A stretch of DNA of 64,000 bases, taken from Neoalteromonas arenosi (lineage in GTDB: Bacteria > Pseudomonadota > Gammaproteobacteria > Enterobacterales > Alteromonadaceae). The position numbers and the translations under genes were made by a program. Of this stretch, positions 35,260 to 45,567 are shown piece by piece (position 1 is the first letter of the stretch; the number at the start of each line of letters is the position of its first letter). The stretch is from contig NZ_JAUCBP010000007.1 of the NCBI RefSeq assembly GCF_030362855.1, forward strand, positions 682,675-746,674, in the 5' to 3' direction. Below the pieces are notes generated by a model, which searched no databases, was not told the DNA's origin, and worked only from the letters and a program-made list of their open reading frames with translations.

Positions 35260-35685
35260 TTGAAACCCATTTTTAAAGACCTCACCCCGAACAGTATCTA
35301 TTTATTTGTGTTGGGATTAGCGCTTGTTGCGCTTGGCCACAACCAATTTATGGCGCTAGCGGAAGGTATAAATCCCAATTTTGTTCTGGTATTAATGGTA
35401 TTGGGACCCGGTTGTTTATTTATGGTGTCATTCATAACCACTGCTTCACCAAAGCTTTGTCGCAGTCACCTTCAAGCCTACGTTGCCTTTATCAGTGGCG
35501 TTGAAATTGGTATCGCTATGTACTTGGGATATTGTGCCGCGAAATGGTATCAATTCCCTGATGCGTCGCACCTAGAGCCAACAGTCGTTTGCTTAACCCT
35601 GGTCATTGGCTGCTTACAGTGGTCTAAAAGTAAGTGGGAAAAAAGAGTTAAAGCATTAATAGAAGTCACTCAACAAGCTAAATAA
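35260..35685 (+). CDS. small four-helix membrane protein, function unknown
   Basis: Protein of 141 residues with four predicted membrane segments (about 11-30, 40-60, 72-92 and 105-122) and a basic C-terminus. The only upstream start is TTG at 35260; no ATG lies earlier in frame before the first helix. No family motif recognised. Confidence 0.55.
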   Translation: MKPIFKDLTPNSIYLFVLGLALVALGHNQFMALAEGINPNFVLVLMVLGPGCLFMVSFITTASPKLCRSHLQAYVAFISGVEIGIAMYLGYCAAKWYQFPDASHLEPTVVCLTLVIGCLQWSKSKWEKRVKALIEVTQQAK

Positions 35686-35725
35686 CGACCTAAACATTGG
35701 GCGTTACAACCCCCTACTCAATACC

Positions 35726-36481
35726 CTAATCAACATAGCTCTTGGTTAGTTCAAGTTGTTCAACAACGGCTTGTTCTGCTGCTGCAATAATTTCTTCAAG
35801 TTCACCGCTATCACGAAAACGTCTTATAACAGCGTCAACCTGAGAAACCATATTGGCGTGGCGAATATGCAAGTAGTGATACAGTTCGCGCTCATCGATT
35901 ATGAGATTATGGACTTGGATATTTAACGATGGTTCAAACTGTAGTGCGAGCTCACCATTGAGCCGATGCGTTAAGCCAATATCGGCAAAGCCGTCATCTA
36001 ACAAACGCATCATGGTTGAAGTGCTATTGATATCCGCGGTTTTAATTGCGTTTTGACTCAGTATGTCGGTAACTACTATGCCTCTTATCTTAACGATTGA
36101 ATAATCATTTAATTGTTCAGGCGAATCTAATTCGATACCGCTATTTGAGTGCGAAAACGCAGCGGTTGAGACAACATAATAAGGTGTTGGGACACGAACA
36201 ACGCTAGGGTTGTTCACTCCGTACTGATAGATCCGCATAACCTCGCCATCCACTATCCCAGCGCGCAGCGAGGAAGCAAGGCGTTTGGCCGGTTTATGGA
36301 TAACATCAATGTCGATGTTTAACTCAGCATAAACGCGTTCGATGACTATTTCGCCTACGCTCTGCTCGTAGAGATGACTAATCCTACCCAACTCTAATAC
36401 TGGCTTTTCAGCAAAAACATTATAAGAAAAGCTTACCGAACAAATCAGAAAAAATAGTCGCTTAGTACAAAACCTGTGCAC
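35726..36481 (-). CDS. periplasmic substrate-binding protein (SBP_bac_3-like)
   Basis: Protein of 251 residues with a signal peptide (MHRFCTKRLFFLICSVSFSYNVFA) and a family 3 solute-binding fold: RVYAELNIDIDVIHKPAKR, later LNDYSIVKIRG and a hinge-like ADIGLTH. No permease or ATPase gene is adjacent, so it is more likely a sensory or orphan binding protein than part of a transporter. It diverges from a Cache-type diguanylate cyclase and could signal to it; inference. Confidence 0.8.
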   Translation of the reverse strand: MHRFCTKRLFFLICSVSFSYNVFAEKPVLELGRISHLYEQSVGEIVIERVYAELNIDIDVIHKPAKRLASSLRAGIVDGEVMRIYQYGVNNPSVVRVPTPYYVVSTAAFSHSNSGIELDSPEQLNDYSIVKIRGIVVTDILSQNAIKTADINSTSTMMRLLDDGFADIGLTHRLNGELALQFEPSLNIQVHNLIIDERELYHYLHIRHANMVSQVDAVIRRFRDSGELEEIIAAAEQAVVEQLELTKSYVD

Positions 36482-36697
36482 TTTTCTATTCTACTCTACA
36501 CGTCATTCCTGTTTGAACACTATTCTAGTAGAAAAACTATTAAATCTCTTGCTGAAGAACCATTGTTTAAAATTTAAAATTACGACAGGTATAAAGTTTA
36601 ATTTATGCTCTTATGTGGAAACAGGTATCAAATAAAACCACAACAATTTCAAATAGTGTTATATATACTGTAACAAGTGCAGTAATCCAAATGTCAA

Positions 36698-38116
36698 ATG
36701 ATCCGGTCCATTTTTAACAAGTATTACCAAAATCTGCTGATTGTGATTCTGATTTCACTGTTAGCGGTATTTGCAGTTACCTGTTTTATTGCCATCAATA
36801 ATATCGTTAGTGAACAAAGTAAGATCCAACAACAATCAGTTTCTCCGGTTTATGCGTTGGTTAATCGAGAACTGTTAAAACCCCTTCACATTGCTGAGAC
36901 GTTTGCTGAAACGATAACATTTAATGGTTTACTTGATGGTGGTGCCGTCGACCAAGACCTTATTCTTGAGCAATTGGCGCGTATGGAAAAGCGCTTGAAC
37001 CTTACTTTTTTCGTTGCTTTAGAAAATGAACGCGTTCAGTTAATGTCCAACGGACGTCAATTTGACCTCATCGAAGGTCAAGTTTATTGGTACTTTGAGG
37101 CACTAAAAAGCGACAACCGTATACTGGCCGATCTTGGCCAAGTGGGTGACGTGCACTTGTTTTTTGACGTCCGCATTTATAGCGATGATGGCGATTTTCT
37201 TGGGTTTGTTGGGGTTGGAAAGCGCATAAAACACTTTGTTGATACTTTTGCTAGTTATAAGGAAACGTATAACTACGACTTTTTGTTTGTCAATGAAAAC
37301 GACCAAGTTATTCTGACTTCCCTACCCGATCTTGTCGTTACCGATGAATTTATTCCAAGTCTTGCATCTTTAGCGTGGTTTGAAGACGGACAAATGAATT
37401 TACAGAATCTCGACAGTCAAATCGTTGAGCATGATGGTCTTGATACGCTGATTACAGAAATACAAATTCCACAGTTAAATTGGCGCTTGTTATTACTAGT
37501 ACCATTGGCAGAACGTCAAGCAAAACTCACGCGCACTTTTGTGGTCAATGCGGTACTGGCATCTACGGTAATCATCGTTACCTTGTCTATCATGTTCTTC
37601 TTATTTGTCACCTACAAGCGTCATCTAGAGAAGAAACTGGAGATCGACAACCTAACTGGCTTGGTGAATCGAAGTTATCTACATCGTCGCTTCAACCGTT
37701 TACACACAACATCGACTGACCTATGTGTTGCAATCGTTGATCTTGACCACTTTAAGCAGGTCAATGACAACTATGGGCATAACGCCGGTGATCTGGTCCT
37801 AAGACAGGTGGCAAATATCTTAACGTCGGTACTGCGAGCCGATGATACTGTCTGTAGATGGGGGGGCGAAGAATTTGTTCTGATGTTACCAAACACGTCG
37901 GCTGATAATTGCATGGCCCTACTCGAACGGGCACGGCTTAAATTTGTTGAAACACCCGTTGTATTTGCAGGAAATACTATTGAATACTCCGCAAGCTTCG
38001 GTATCGTTGCCGGTAACTCAAAAGATCAATTGTCTAAATTGCTAGGTAACGCCGATGTTGCCTTGTATGAATCAAAGCGTCAGGGCCGCAATCGCGTTAC
38101 GCTCTACTCAGAATAA
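36698..38116 (+). CDS. diguanylate cyclase with periplasmic Cache-type sensor
   Basis: Protein of 472 residues: membrane helix about 11-33, periplasmic sensor (about 35-280) with Cache-like pattern, second helix about 286-306 and a GGDEF domain (about 315-470). The active site is GGEEF, and an RxxD inhibitory site (RADD) lies five residues before it. Predicted to make c-di-GMP in response to an extracytoplasmic ligand. Confidence 0.9.
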   Translation: MIRSIFNKYYQNLLIVILISLLAVFAVTCFIAINNIVSEQSKIQQQSVSPVYALVNRELLKPLHIAETFAETITFNGLLDGGAVDQDLILEQLARMEKRLNLTFFVALENERVQLMSNGRQFDLIEGQVYWYFEALKSDNRILADLGQVGDVHLFFDVRIYSDDGDFLGFVGVGKRIKHFVDTFASYKETYNYDFLFVNENDQVILTSLPDLVVTDEFIPSLASLAWFEDGQMNLQNLDSQIVEHDGLDTLITEIQIPQLNWRLLLLVPLAERQAKLTRTFVVNAVLASTVIIVTLSIMFFLFVTYKRHLEKKLEIDNLTGLVNRSYLHRRFNRLHTTSTDLCVAIVDLDHFKQVNDNYGHNAGDLVLRQVANILTSVLRADDTVCRWGGEEFVLMLPNTSADNCMALLERARLKFVETPVVFAGNTIEYSASFGIVAGNSKDQLSKLLGNADVALYESKRQGRNRVTLYSE

Positions 38117-38148
38117 GCGAGTTTAAAAGCATCATATCGCATATTGCT

Positions 38149-38607
38149 TTACACATTTGAAAGCGGTAACGATGTTTCATTCTTTATCTTTTCCATCGCA
38201 AAACTCGACGTAACGTCAGTCAAAGGCACACCAGCTATAAACCGCTTATAAAAGTTATCATAACCCTGCATGTCAGCGACCATTACCTTTAGCATATAAT
38301 CATACTCACCACTTAATCGGTAAATCTCTATTACTTCCTCAAAGGCTGCGGTATGACTAGCGAACTGCTTAAGCCAAGTAGGTTCATGCCTCGCTGTTTT
38401 TATATGAACAAACACGGTCAGTTTTAAATTTAGCTTGTCAGGATCTAACAGCGTTACTTTTGATTTGATTATGCCGATTTCTTGTAGTCGCTGGATCCGT
38501 TTCCAACACGGAGTAGTAGACAAGCCTACTTGTTCTGCTATCTCAGCCGTCGTTTGTGTTGCGTCTTTTTGCAATACACTCAAAATATGTTTATCTAACT
38601 TATCCAT
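38149..38607 (-). CDS. Lrp/AsnC-family regulator, DecR-like
   Basis: Regulator of about 152 residues with an N-terminal winged helix (LDKHILSVLQKD, recognition region STTPCWKRIQRLQEIGII) and a C-terminal ligand-binding domain with the motif GEYDYMLKVMVADMQGYDNFYKRF and ending VTSSFAMEKIKNETSLP. This closely follows the E. coli DecR (YbaO) pattern, an activator of cysteine detoxification. It may start five codons upstream, at 38622. It diverges from a CysK-like gene, a plausible target. Confidence 0.88.
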   Translation of the reverse strand: MDKLDKHILSVLQKDATQTTAEIAEQVGLSTTPCWKRIQRLQEIGIIKSKVTLLDPDKLNLKLTVFVHIKTARHEPTWLKQFASHTAAFEEVIEIYRLSGEYDYMLKVMVADMQGYDNFYKRFIAGVPLTDVTSSFAMEKIKNETSLPLSNV

Positions 38608-38741
38608 AGTAAATATTTTCATAATTTGGATATTTGTAAGAATAGTATTCTATAAAAAGGCCGCAAGGAAGAAATTATGGAATTATATTCACACGTGCAA
38701 ATGGCACACTGTCTTACAGTTACGCAACTGGATAATACACA

Positions 38742-39716
38742 ATGAAGCCATTAACGGGATATCACCCTTTCGCACAGCAATCGTCACAACGCATTTGTGC
38801 TGATATTACAGAGTGTATTGGCAATACACCGATGATTGAGCTTAGTCGTCTCGCAAACCTGCAAAACTTTGCAGGGCGGGTTTTGGCCAAAGCAGAATTT
38901 TTTAACCCGATGAGTTCGGTTAAAGATCGTCCGGCCTACGCAATGCTCCAAAACTTAATGGCTTCGCCAGATTTTTCAGAACACACTCAAATTATTGAAG
39001 CTACATCCGGTAACAATGGAGTGTCGTGCGCTTGGCTTTGTGCCATCTACGAAATACCACTGACAATCGTGATTCCAGAACATATGTCAATTGAACGTCA
39101 AAAAATGATTAAGCATTTCGGCGCCAAAGTAGTTACAACTCCGAAGCATCTTGGTACAAAAGGAGCGATTGATTTGGCGACGCGGATGGTTGCCGAACAG
39201 CCGCACGCAGTAATGCTCGATCAGTTTGCTAACAACGCTAATCCACAATGCCACGCCAACTCGACAGGGCAAGAAATTTTGCAAGCGACTGGTGGCAATG
39301 TCGATGTTATTGTCGCTGGCGTTGGAACCGGTGGCACTTTGTCAGGTATTGCTAAAACACTTAAACAATATAATAAAAGTATTCAAGTAGTTGCTGTCGA
39401 GCCTGCTAACTGCCCGGTACTCAGTAAAGGACAAAGCGGCGTGCACGGCATACAAGGGCTTAGCTCGGGACATGTACCCGATACATTATCGCGTGAACTT
39501 ATTGATACAATCATCACTGTTGAAGATGATGAGGCTATCGCATTTGCTCGCTTGCTTGCGCGAACTGAAGGACTTGCTGTGGGAATTTCTTCTGGAGCTA
39601 ATGTATGCGCAGCTGCTAGTTTAGCTGTCAGGCCAGACTACGCGGATAAAACTATAGTAACGATCTTGGCAGATACCGCAGAACGTTACTATAGTACTGG
39701 GCTATTTAGCCAATAG
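38742..39716 (+). CDS. CysK/CBS-family PLP-dependent enzyme
   Basis: Fold-type II PLP enzyme of 324 residues. The PLP lysine is K61 in MSSVKDRPAY, the phosphate-binding loop is GVGTGGTLSG and the active-site loop is TSGNNG (88-93) where cysteine synthases normally have TSGNTG. Related to cysteine synthase and cystathionine beta-synthase. Beside a DecR-like regulator it may degrade cysteine rather than make it; that is inference. There is no CBS-domain extension. Confidence 0.82.
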   Translation: MKPLTGYHPFAQQSSQRICADITECIGNTPMIELSRLANLQNFAGRVLAKAEFFNPMSSVKDRPAYAMLQNLMASPDFSEHTQIIEATSGNNGVSCAWLCAIYEIPLTIVIPEHMSIERQKMIKHFGAKVVTTPKHLGTKGAIDLATRMVAEQPHAVMLDQFANNANPQCHANSTGQEILQATGGNVDVIVAGVGTGGTLSGIAKTLKQYNKSIQVVAVEPANCPVLSKGQSGVHGIQGLSSGHVPDTLSRELIDTIITVEDDEAIAFARLLARTEGLAVGISSGANVCAAASLAVRPDYADKTIVTILADTAERYYSTGLFSQ

Positions 39717-39720
39717 GTTA

Positions 39721-40902
39721 TCAATCTCGTGGATCGGGCAGGTGCACCCTGCCCTCCATTAATATCCTTGCGCTGCGACTCATAATAGCCTTATCAATCG
39801 TCCAATCACCGTCGTTGTTCGTTGCGGCTGCACCGACTTTTAAGGTTCCGGAAGGATGACCAAAGGTCACAGTTTCCCGCTCAGTACCGCCGGCAGCCAA
39901 GTTTACCAATGTGCCTGGAACCGAAGCCGCAGCCGCTATCGCAACAGCTGCAGTGCCCATCATCGCGTGATGCAACTTGCCCATGGATAGCGCTCTAACC
40001 AGTACATCAACATCCTTCGTCGTAATTGCTTTACCACTACTAGACACGTAGTCCTTGGGCGGAGCTACGAACGCAATCTTCGGTGTATGTTGGCGCGCTT
40101 GAGCTTCGCTAACGTCGCTAATCAACCCCATCGCAACGGCACCATGTGCACGCAAGCTCTCAAATTTAGTTAATGCTATAGGGTCCTCATTAATCGCGCC
40201 TTGAAGCTCAGTACCTGTGTAGCCAATATCTTCAGCATTGACAAAAATAGTCGGTATGCCAGCATTAATCATGGTTGCTTTCAACGTGCCAAATTCTGGC
40301 ACCGTGAGCTCATCAACTAAATTGCCTGTTGGAAATAAGGCCGCATCGCCTGCTGCCGGATCCATAAACTCAACCACGACTTCCGCTGCTGGAAACGTTA
40401 CACCGTCTAACTCAAAATCCCCGGTTTCTTGCACTTCACCATTAGTAACAGGAATGTGCGCGATAATCGTTTTTTGGATGTTAACTTGCCAAATTCGCAC
40501 CGTTACAACGCCTGTGCCTTTAACACTTAACAATGGGTCGTTAACCATACCGTTGTTTATGGCAAAAGCGCCAACTGCGGCGGTTAAGTTGCCGCAGTTA
40601 CCACTCCAATCCACAAAGGCTTTATCGATAGCCACTTGTCCAAACAAGTAATCAACATCATGCGATTTAGAGTCAGACGCGCTCAAGATCACTGTTTTAC
40701 TGGTGCTTGATGTCGCGCCCCCCATCCCATCGGTTTGTTTGCCGTAGGGATCGGGACTGCCAATGACGCGCAGCAAAAGCGCGTCACGCAGCGGTCCTGG
40801 TTGCTGCGCAAACTCAGGCAAATCGGCTAGTGCAAAAAATACCCCTTTACTAGTACCGCCACGCATGTAGGTGGCAGGTACTTTTATTTGTGGTTTATGC
40901 AT
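39721..40902 (-). CDS. prpF: 2-methylaconitate cis-trans isomerase
   Basis: Protein of 393 residues of the PrpF family (diaminopimelate-epimerase-like fold), with the N-terminal motif YMRGGTSKGVFF and the central DWSGNCGNLTAAVGAFAI. It isomerises trans- to cis-2-methylaconitate after AcnD. Last gene of the operon, 11 bp after acnD. Confidence 0.96.
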   Translation of the reverse strand: MHKPQIKVPATYMRGGTSKGVFFALADLPEFAQQPGPLRDALLLRVIGSPDPYGKQTDGMGGATSSTSKTVILSASDSKSHDVDYLFGQVAIDKAFVDWSGNCGNLTAAVGAFAINNGMVNDPLLSVKGTGVVTVRIWQVNIQKTIIAHIPVTNGEVQETGDFELDGVTFPAAEVVVEFMDPAAGDAALFPTGNLVDELTVPEFGTLKATMINAGIPTIFVNAEDIGYTGTELQGAINEDPIALTKFESLRAHGAVAMGLISDVSEAQARQHTPKIAFVAPPKDYVSSSGKAITTKDVDVLVRALSMGKLHHAMMGTAAVAIAAAASVPGTLVNLAAGGTERETVTFGHPSGTLKVGAAATNNDGDWTIDKAIMSRSARILMEGRVHLPDPRD

Positions 40903-40912
40903 GTTGTCTACC

Positions 40913-43513
40913 TTAGGCGCTGGCTTTTTCAGCCGCTAAAAAGTCTTTGGCAAAGCGCTGTAAAACACCGCCTGCATCGTAAATAGACACTTCCTCAGCC
41001 GTGTCTAAACGACACTTCACTGTCGCTTGAACACTTTCACCGTTAGCTCGGTTAACCGTTAATGTAAGCATGGCGCCTGGCGCAATATCACCGCTCACAT
41101 CAAAGGATTCCGTACCATCGATGGCCAGCGACTTACGCGTTTCACCACCGGTGAATTCCAGTGGTAATACACCCATACCAATCAAGTTGGTGCGGTGAAT
41201 ACGCTCAAATCCTTCAGCAACGATGACTTCAACGCCCGCTAAGCGCACACCTTTGGCGGCCCAATCACGTGATGAGCCTTGACCGTAGTCAGCACCGGCA
41301 ATAATGATAAGTGGTTGCTTGCGATCCATGTAAGTCTCAATCGCTTCCCACATACGCATGACCTTGCCTTCTGGTTCCACACGCGCTAACGAGCCTTCTT
41401 TAACCTCACCATTTTCAATGACCATTTCATTGCGCAAGCGCGGGTTCGCGAACGTTGCACGCTGCGCGGTTAAGTGATCGCCGCGGTGCGTTGCATAACT
41501 ATTGAAGTCTTCTTCCGGTAGCCCCATTTTAGCCAAGTACTCACCCGCTGCACTGTCAGCCATGATGGCATTAGAGGGTGATAGGTGATCGGTAGTGATG
41601 TTGTCGCCAAGTACTGCAAGTGGACGCAAGCCTGACAAACTACGCTCGCCCGCCAACGCGCCTTCCCAGTATGGTGGACGGCGAATATAGGTACTTTGTG
41701 GACGCCATTGGTAAAGCGGATCGTTGTCCTCACCGTAATCGACGCTTAAGTCGAACATCGGGTTATAGACTTTGCGGAATTGCTCAGGTTTAACACTGGC
41801 TTTTATTACTGCATCGATCTCTTCGTCACTTGGCCAAATATCAGCTAAGTAGACTGGATTTCCGTCGGCATCAGTACCTAACGCATCTTTTTCGATGTCA
41901 AAGCGGATGGTACCAGCAATTGCATATGCCACCACCAGTGGTGGTGACGCTAAGAACGCTTGTTTCGCATAGGGGTGGATGCGGCCATCAAAGTTGCGGT
42001 TACCACTTAATACTGCTGTGGCATATAAATCCCTGCGCTTGATCTCGTCAACGATCTCTGGACGCAACGCACCACTCATACCGTTACATGAGGTGCAAGC
42101 AAAGGCGACTATCCCAAAGCCTAACTGTTCTAGTTCTGGTAATAGTTGCGCTTCTTCCAAATACAATTGAACGGCTTTAGAGCCCGGTGCCAATGAAGTT
42201 TTAACCCAAGGTTTACGCGTTAAACCTTTAGCATTGGCATTACGTGCAATTAAACCTGCAGCAATCATATTGCGCGGGTTACTGGTATTGGTACAACTGG
42301 TAATTGCCGCAATGATAGTGGCACCATCAGGCATTTCGCCATTGTCGCTATCTTCTACAACACCTGAAATACCCTTTACTTTTAGATCGGCAGTAGAAAC
42401 CCGTGAGTGAGGGTTCGAAGGCCCCGCAATGTTGCGACCAACAGTTGATAAGTCAAACTGTAATACGCGTTCATATTCGGCATCGACCATATCATCAGCC
42501 CACAAACCGGTGAGTTTGGCATACTGTTCAACCAGCTCTACTTGTTGCTCTTCACGACCTGTAAGGCGCAAGTAATCAAGTGTATGCTGATCGATATAGA
42601 ACATCGCAGCGGTAGCACCATACTCTGGCGTCATATTACTGATCGTTGCTCGATCACCAAGGGTTAAGTGCTGTGTACCTTCACCAAAGAACTCTAAATA
42701 CGTTGATACAACTTTTTCTTTACGCAAAAACTCAGTTAGCGCTAGCACAATGTCGGTCGCGGTAATGCCAGGTGCGGGCTTGCCAATAACTTCTACACCC
42801 ACAATATCCGGTAACCGCATGTAGGAAGCTCGGCCAAGCATTACGCTTTCTGCTTCTAGTCCACCTACACCAATCGCTATAACACCAAGGGCATCAACCA
42901 TGGGTGTATGACTGTCGGTACCGACTAAGGTATCGGGGAAGGCAACGCCGTCTCGGTTTTGAATAACAGGCGACATACGCTCAAGATTGATCTGGTGCAA
43001 AATACCATTGCCTTGCGGAATTACATCAATGTTGCGGAAGGCGGTTTTCGTCCAGTTAATAAAGTGGAACCGATCTTCGTTACGCCGGTCTTCAATTGCA
43101 CGGTTTTTGGCAAACGCATCTTCTTCATAACCTGCGTGTTCAACGGCTAGCGAGTGGTCTACAACCAATTGGGTTGGTACTACTGGGTTCACTTTCGCTG
43201 GATCGCCACCTTGTGCTGCAATCGCATCTCGCAGACCCGCTAAGTCAACAAGTGCGGTTTGACCTAAGATATCATGGCATACCACACGCGCTGGAAACCA
43301 CGGGAAATCAAGATCGCGCTTGCGCTCAATGATTTGCTCCAATGATGCGGTGAGTTTTTCCGGTTCACATTTGCGCACTAAGTTTTCTGCCAGCACCTTA
43401 CTGGTGTATGGCAGCTTGGCATAGGCACCGGGTTTGATCGCCTCAACCGCAGCGCGTGTATCGTAGTAATCGATACCTGCGCCCGGTAACGGTTTTCTGT
43501 AATCCATATTCAT
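40913..43513 (-). CDS. acnD: Fe/S-dependent 2-methylisocitrate dehydratase AcnD
   Basis: Aconitase-family enzyme of 866 residues. Cluster-binding Cys lie in AITSCTNTSNPRN and ACTSCNG, and the swivel domain contains GADYGQGSSRDWAAKG. Dehydrates 2-methylcitrate to trans-2-methylaconitate and is found together with prpF, as here, replacing PrpD. Confidence 0.96.
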   Translation of the reverse strand: MNMDYRKPLPGAGIDYYDTRAAVEAIKPGAYAKLPYTSKVLAENLVRKCEPEKLTASLEQIIERKRDLDFPWFPARVVCHDILGQTALVDLAGLRDAIAAQGGDPAKVNPVVPTQLVVDHSLAVEHAGYEEDAFAKNRAIEDRRNEDRFHFINWTKTAFRNIDVIPQGNGILHQINLERMSPVIQNRDGVAFPDTLVGTDSHTPMVDALGVIAIGVGGLEAESVMLGRASYMRLPDIVGVEVIGKPAPGITATDIVLALTEFLRKEKVVSTYLEFFGEGTQHLTLGDRATISNMTPEYGATAAMFYIDQHTLDYLRLTGREEQQVELVEQYAKLTGLWADDMVDAEYERVLQFDLSTVGRNIAGPSNPHSRVSTADLKVKGISGVVEDSDNGEMPDGATIIAAITSCTNTSNPRNMIAAGLIARNANAKGLTRKPWVKTSLAPGSKAVQLYLEEAQLLPELEQLGFGIVAFACTSCNGMSGALRPEIVDEIKRRDLYATAVLSGNRNFDGRIHPYAKQAFLASPPLVVAYAIAGTIRFDIEKDALGTDADGNPVYLADIWPSDEEIDAVIKASVKPEQFRKVYNPMFDLSVDYGEDNDPLYQWRPQSTYIRRPPYWEGALAGERSLSGLRPLAVLGDNITTDHLSPSNAIMADSAAGEYLAKMGLPEEDFNSYATHRGDHLTAQRATFANPRLRNEMVIENGEVKEGSLARVEPEGKVMRMWEAIETYMDRKQPLIIIAGADYGQGSSRDWAAKGVRLAGVEVIVAEGFERIHRTNLIGMGVLPLEFTGGETRKSLAIDGTESFDVSGDIAPGAMLTLTVNRANGESVQATVKCRLDTAEEVSIYDAGGVLQRFAKDFLAAEKASA

Positions 43514-43518
43514 TGTAA

Positions 43519-44643
43519 TTACCCGCGCTCTTCGATTGCTGGTACTGGTCGCAAATCTTCACCAATGTACTCAGCCGATGGACGAATAATACGGTTGTCA
43601 GCGCGCTGCTCCATTACGTGTGCAGCCCAACCTGTTAGGCGTGACATAACAAAGATTGGCGTGAACAACTTAGTAGGAATTTGCATAAAGTTATATGCTG
43701 ATGCATGGAAGAAATCCGCGTTACAGAATAGTTTCTTCTCGCGCCACATCACTTCTTCACATCGAACAGATACCGGATACAACACAGTATCACCCACATC
43801 AGCAGCTAATTTCTCAGACCATTGCTTGATAATTTCGTTACGCGGGTCGCTTTCTGAATAGATTGCATGACCAAAGCCCATGATTTTTTCTTTGCGGGCC
43901 AATTTACCCATCATTTCTTCTTCGGCGTGATCAGCTGATGTAAAGCCTTCTATCATTTCCATCGCCGCTTCGTTAGCACCACCGTGCAACGGTCCACGCA
44001 ATGAACCAATTGCGCCAGTAATACACGAATGCATATCTGAAAGCGTTGAAGCACAAACACGTGCGGTAAAAGTAGATGCGTTAAATTCGTGCTCTGCGTA
44101 GAGGATCAGCGATACGTGCATAACTTTAACGTGTAGCTCATTAGGTACTTCGCCGCGTAACATATGCAGGAAGTGTCCACCGATAGAATCGTCATCGGTT
44201 TCTACGTTAATGCGTACATTGTCGTGAGAGAAGCGATACCAATAACAAATGATACTTGGGAAGCACGCTAACATGCGGTCAGTTACGCTTTGTTGTTGCT
44301 CAAACTCAGTTTCCATCTCAAGGTTGCCTAACATCGAGCAACCGGTGCGTAAAACGTCCATTGGGTGGGCATCGGCTGGAATGCGCTCTAGTACATCTTT
44401 TAGCGCTTGTGGCAAACCACGCAGACCTTTCAATTTTGCTTTGTAGTCATTGAGTTCAGTTTGGTTGGGTAAATGCCCTTTTAAAATCAAGAAAGCGACT
44501 TCTTCGAACTCACATTTTTCCGCTAAGTCTTTAACGTCATAACCGCGATAAGTTAATCCTGATCCTGATTTACCAACAGTAGACAAGGCTGTTTTTCCAG
44601 CAACTTGCCCACGTAAGCCAGCACCACTTAATACTTTAGCCAT
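43519..44643 (-). CDS. prpC: 2-methylcitrate synthase
   Basis: Citrate-synthase family protein of 374 residues joining propionyl-CoA and oxaloacetate. Catalytic motifs: RGPLHGGANE (His) and MGFGHAIYSESDPR (His), with a C-terminal Asp region. The N-terminus LAGVVAG-like start (LSGAGLRGQVAGKTALSTVG) is typical of PrpC. It lies between acnD and prpB. Confidence 0.96.
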   Translation of the reverse strand: MAKVLSGAGLRGQVAGKTALSTVGKSGSGLTYRGYDVKDLAEKCEFEEVAFLILKGHLPNQTELNDYKAKLKGLRGLPQALKDVLERIPADAHPMDVLRTGCSMLGNLEMETEFEQQQSVTDRMLACFPSIICYWYRFSHDNVRINVETDDDSIGGHFLHMLRGEVPNELHVKVMHVSLILYAEHEFNASTFTARVCASTLSDMHSCITGAIGSLRGPLHGGANEAAMEMIEGFTSADHAEEEMMGKLARKEKIMGFGHAIYSESDPRNEIIKQWSEKLAADVGDTVLYPVSVRCEEVMWREKKLFCNADFFHASAYNFMQIPTKLFTPIFVMSRLTGWAAHVMEQRADNRIIRPSAEYIGEDLRPVPAIEERG

Positions 44644-44679
44644 TTTAATTCTCCAAATAGGGTACGATTTTGTAAGGTT

Positions 44680-45555
44680 TTAATTTTTTGATTCAGCGAA
44701 AAGTGCGTCGAGCTTTTGCTCGTAATCGTGATAACCAAGGTAATCATAGAGCTTCATACGCGTTTGCATCATGTCAACGACCGCTTTTTGGTCACCGTCT
44801 CTGAGGATTGCGGTATACACAGTTTCAGCCGCTTGGTTCATTGCTCTAAATGCACTAAGTGGGTACAACACCATAGCAGCGCCCCACTCGCCTAACTCTT
44901 TAGCATTCCATAATTCGGTTTTACCGAACTCTGTGATATTGGCTAAGATTGGAACATCAAGCGCTTCGGCAAAGGCGCGATAATGCTCTTCAGTTTGCAC
45001 GGCTTCTGCAAAAATACCATCTGCACCAGCAGCTACGTAAGCTTTAGCGCGCTCTATGGCAGCCTCCAAGCCTTCCTGAGCAAATGCATCAGTACGCGCC
45101 ATGATAAAGAAATCAGGGTCAGTACGCGCATCTACGGCCGCTTTAATACGATCAACCATCTCAGCCGTTGAAACGATTGCTTTGTTCGGTCTGTGACCAC
45201 AGCGTTTTTGCGCCACTTGATCTTCCATATGAACAGCGGCTGCGCCAGCTCGTTCCATATCTTTAATTGTTTTGGCGATGTTGAATGCTCCACCCCAACC
45301 AGTATCTATGTCTACCAGTAACGGCAAGTTAGAAGCTGATGTGATGCGTTGTACATCGGCAATAACGTCGTTGAGTGACGTCATGCCTAAGTCGGGTAAC
45401 CCGTAAGAGGCGTTTGCCACGCCACCACCAGACAGGTATATCGCTTTATGGCCGATCTGTTCTGCCATCATTGCCGCATAAGCATTGATAGTCCCAACTA
45501 TTTGCAAAGGATAATTTTGCTTTAGCGCTTCGCGGAAACGTTTACCTGCACTCAT
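44680..45555 (-). CDS. prpB: 2-methylisocitrate lyase
   Basis: Isocitrate-lyase superfamily protein of 291 residues. The active-site motif [15 protein letters not shown] includes the catalytic Cys (KRCGH), and the Mg2+ region DIDTGWGG is present. Cleaves 2-methylisocitrate to pyruvate and succinate. First enzyme gene of the operon, directly downstream of the regulator. Confidence 0.96.
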   Translation of the reverse strand: MSAGKRFREALKQNYPLQIVGTINAYAAMMAEQIGHKAIYLSGGGVANASYGLPDLGMTSLNDVIADVQRITSASNLPLLVDIDTGWGGAFNIAKTIKDMERAGAAAVHMEDQVAQKRCGHRPNKAIVSTAEMVDRIKAAVDARTDPDFFIMARTDAFAQEGLEAAIERAKAYVAAGADGIFAEAVQTEEHYRAFAEALDVPILANITEFGKTELWNAKELGEWGAAMVLYPLSAFRAMNQAAETVYTAILRDGDQKAVVDMMQTRMKLYDYLGYHDYEQKLDALFAESKN

Positions 45556-45567
45556 AATTGCCTCGTT

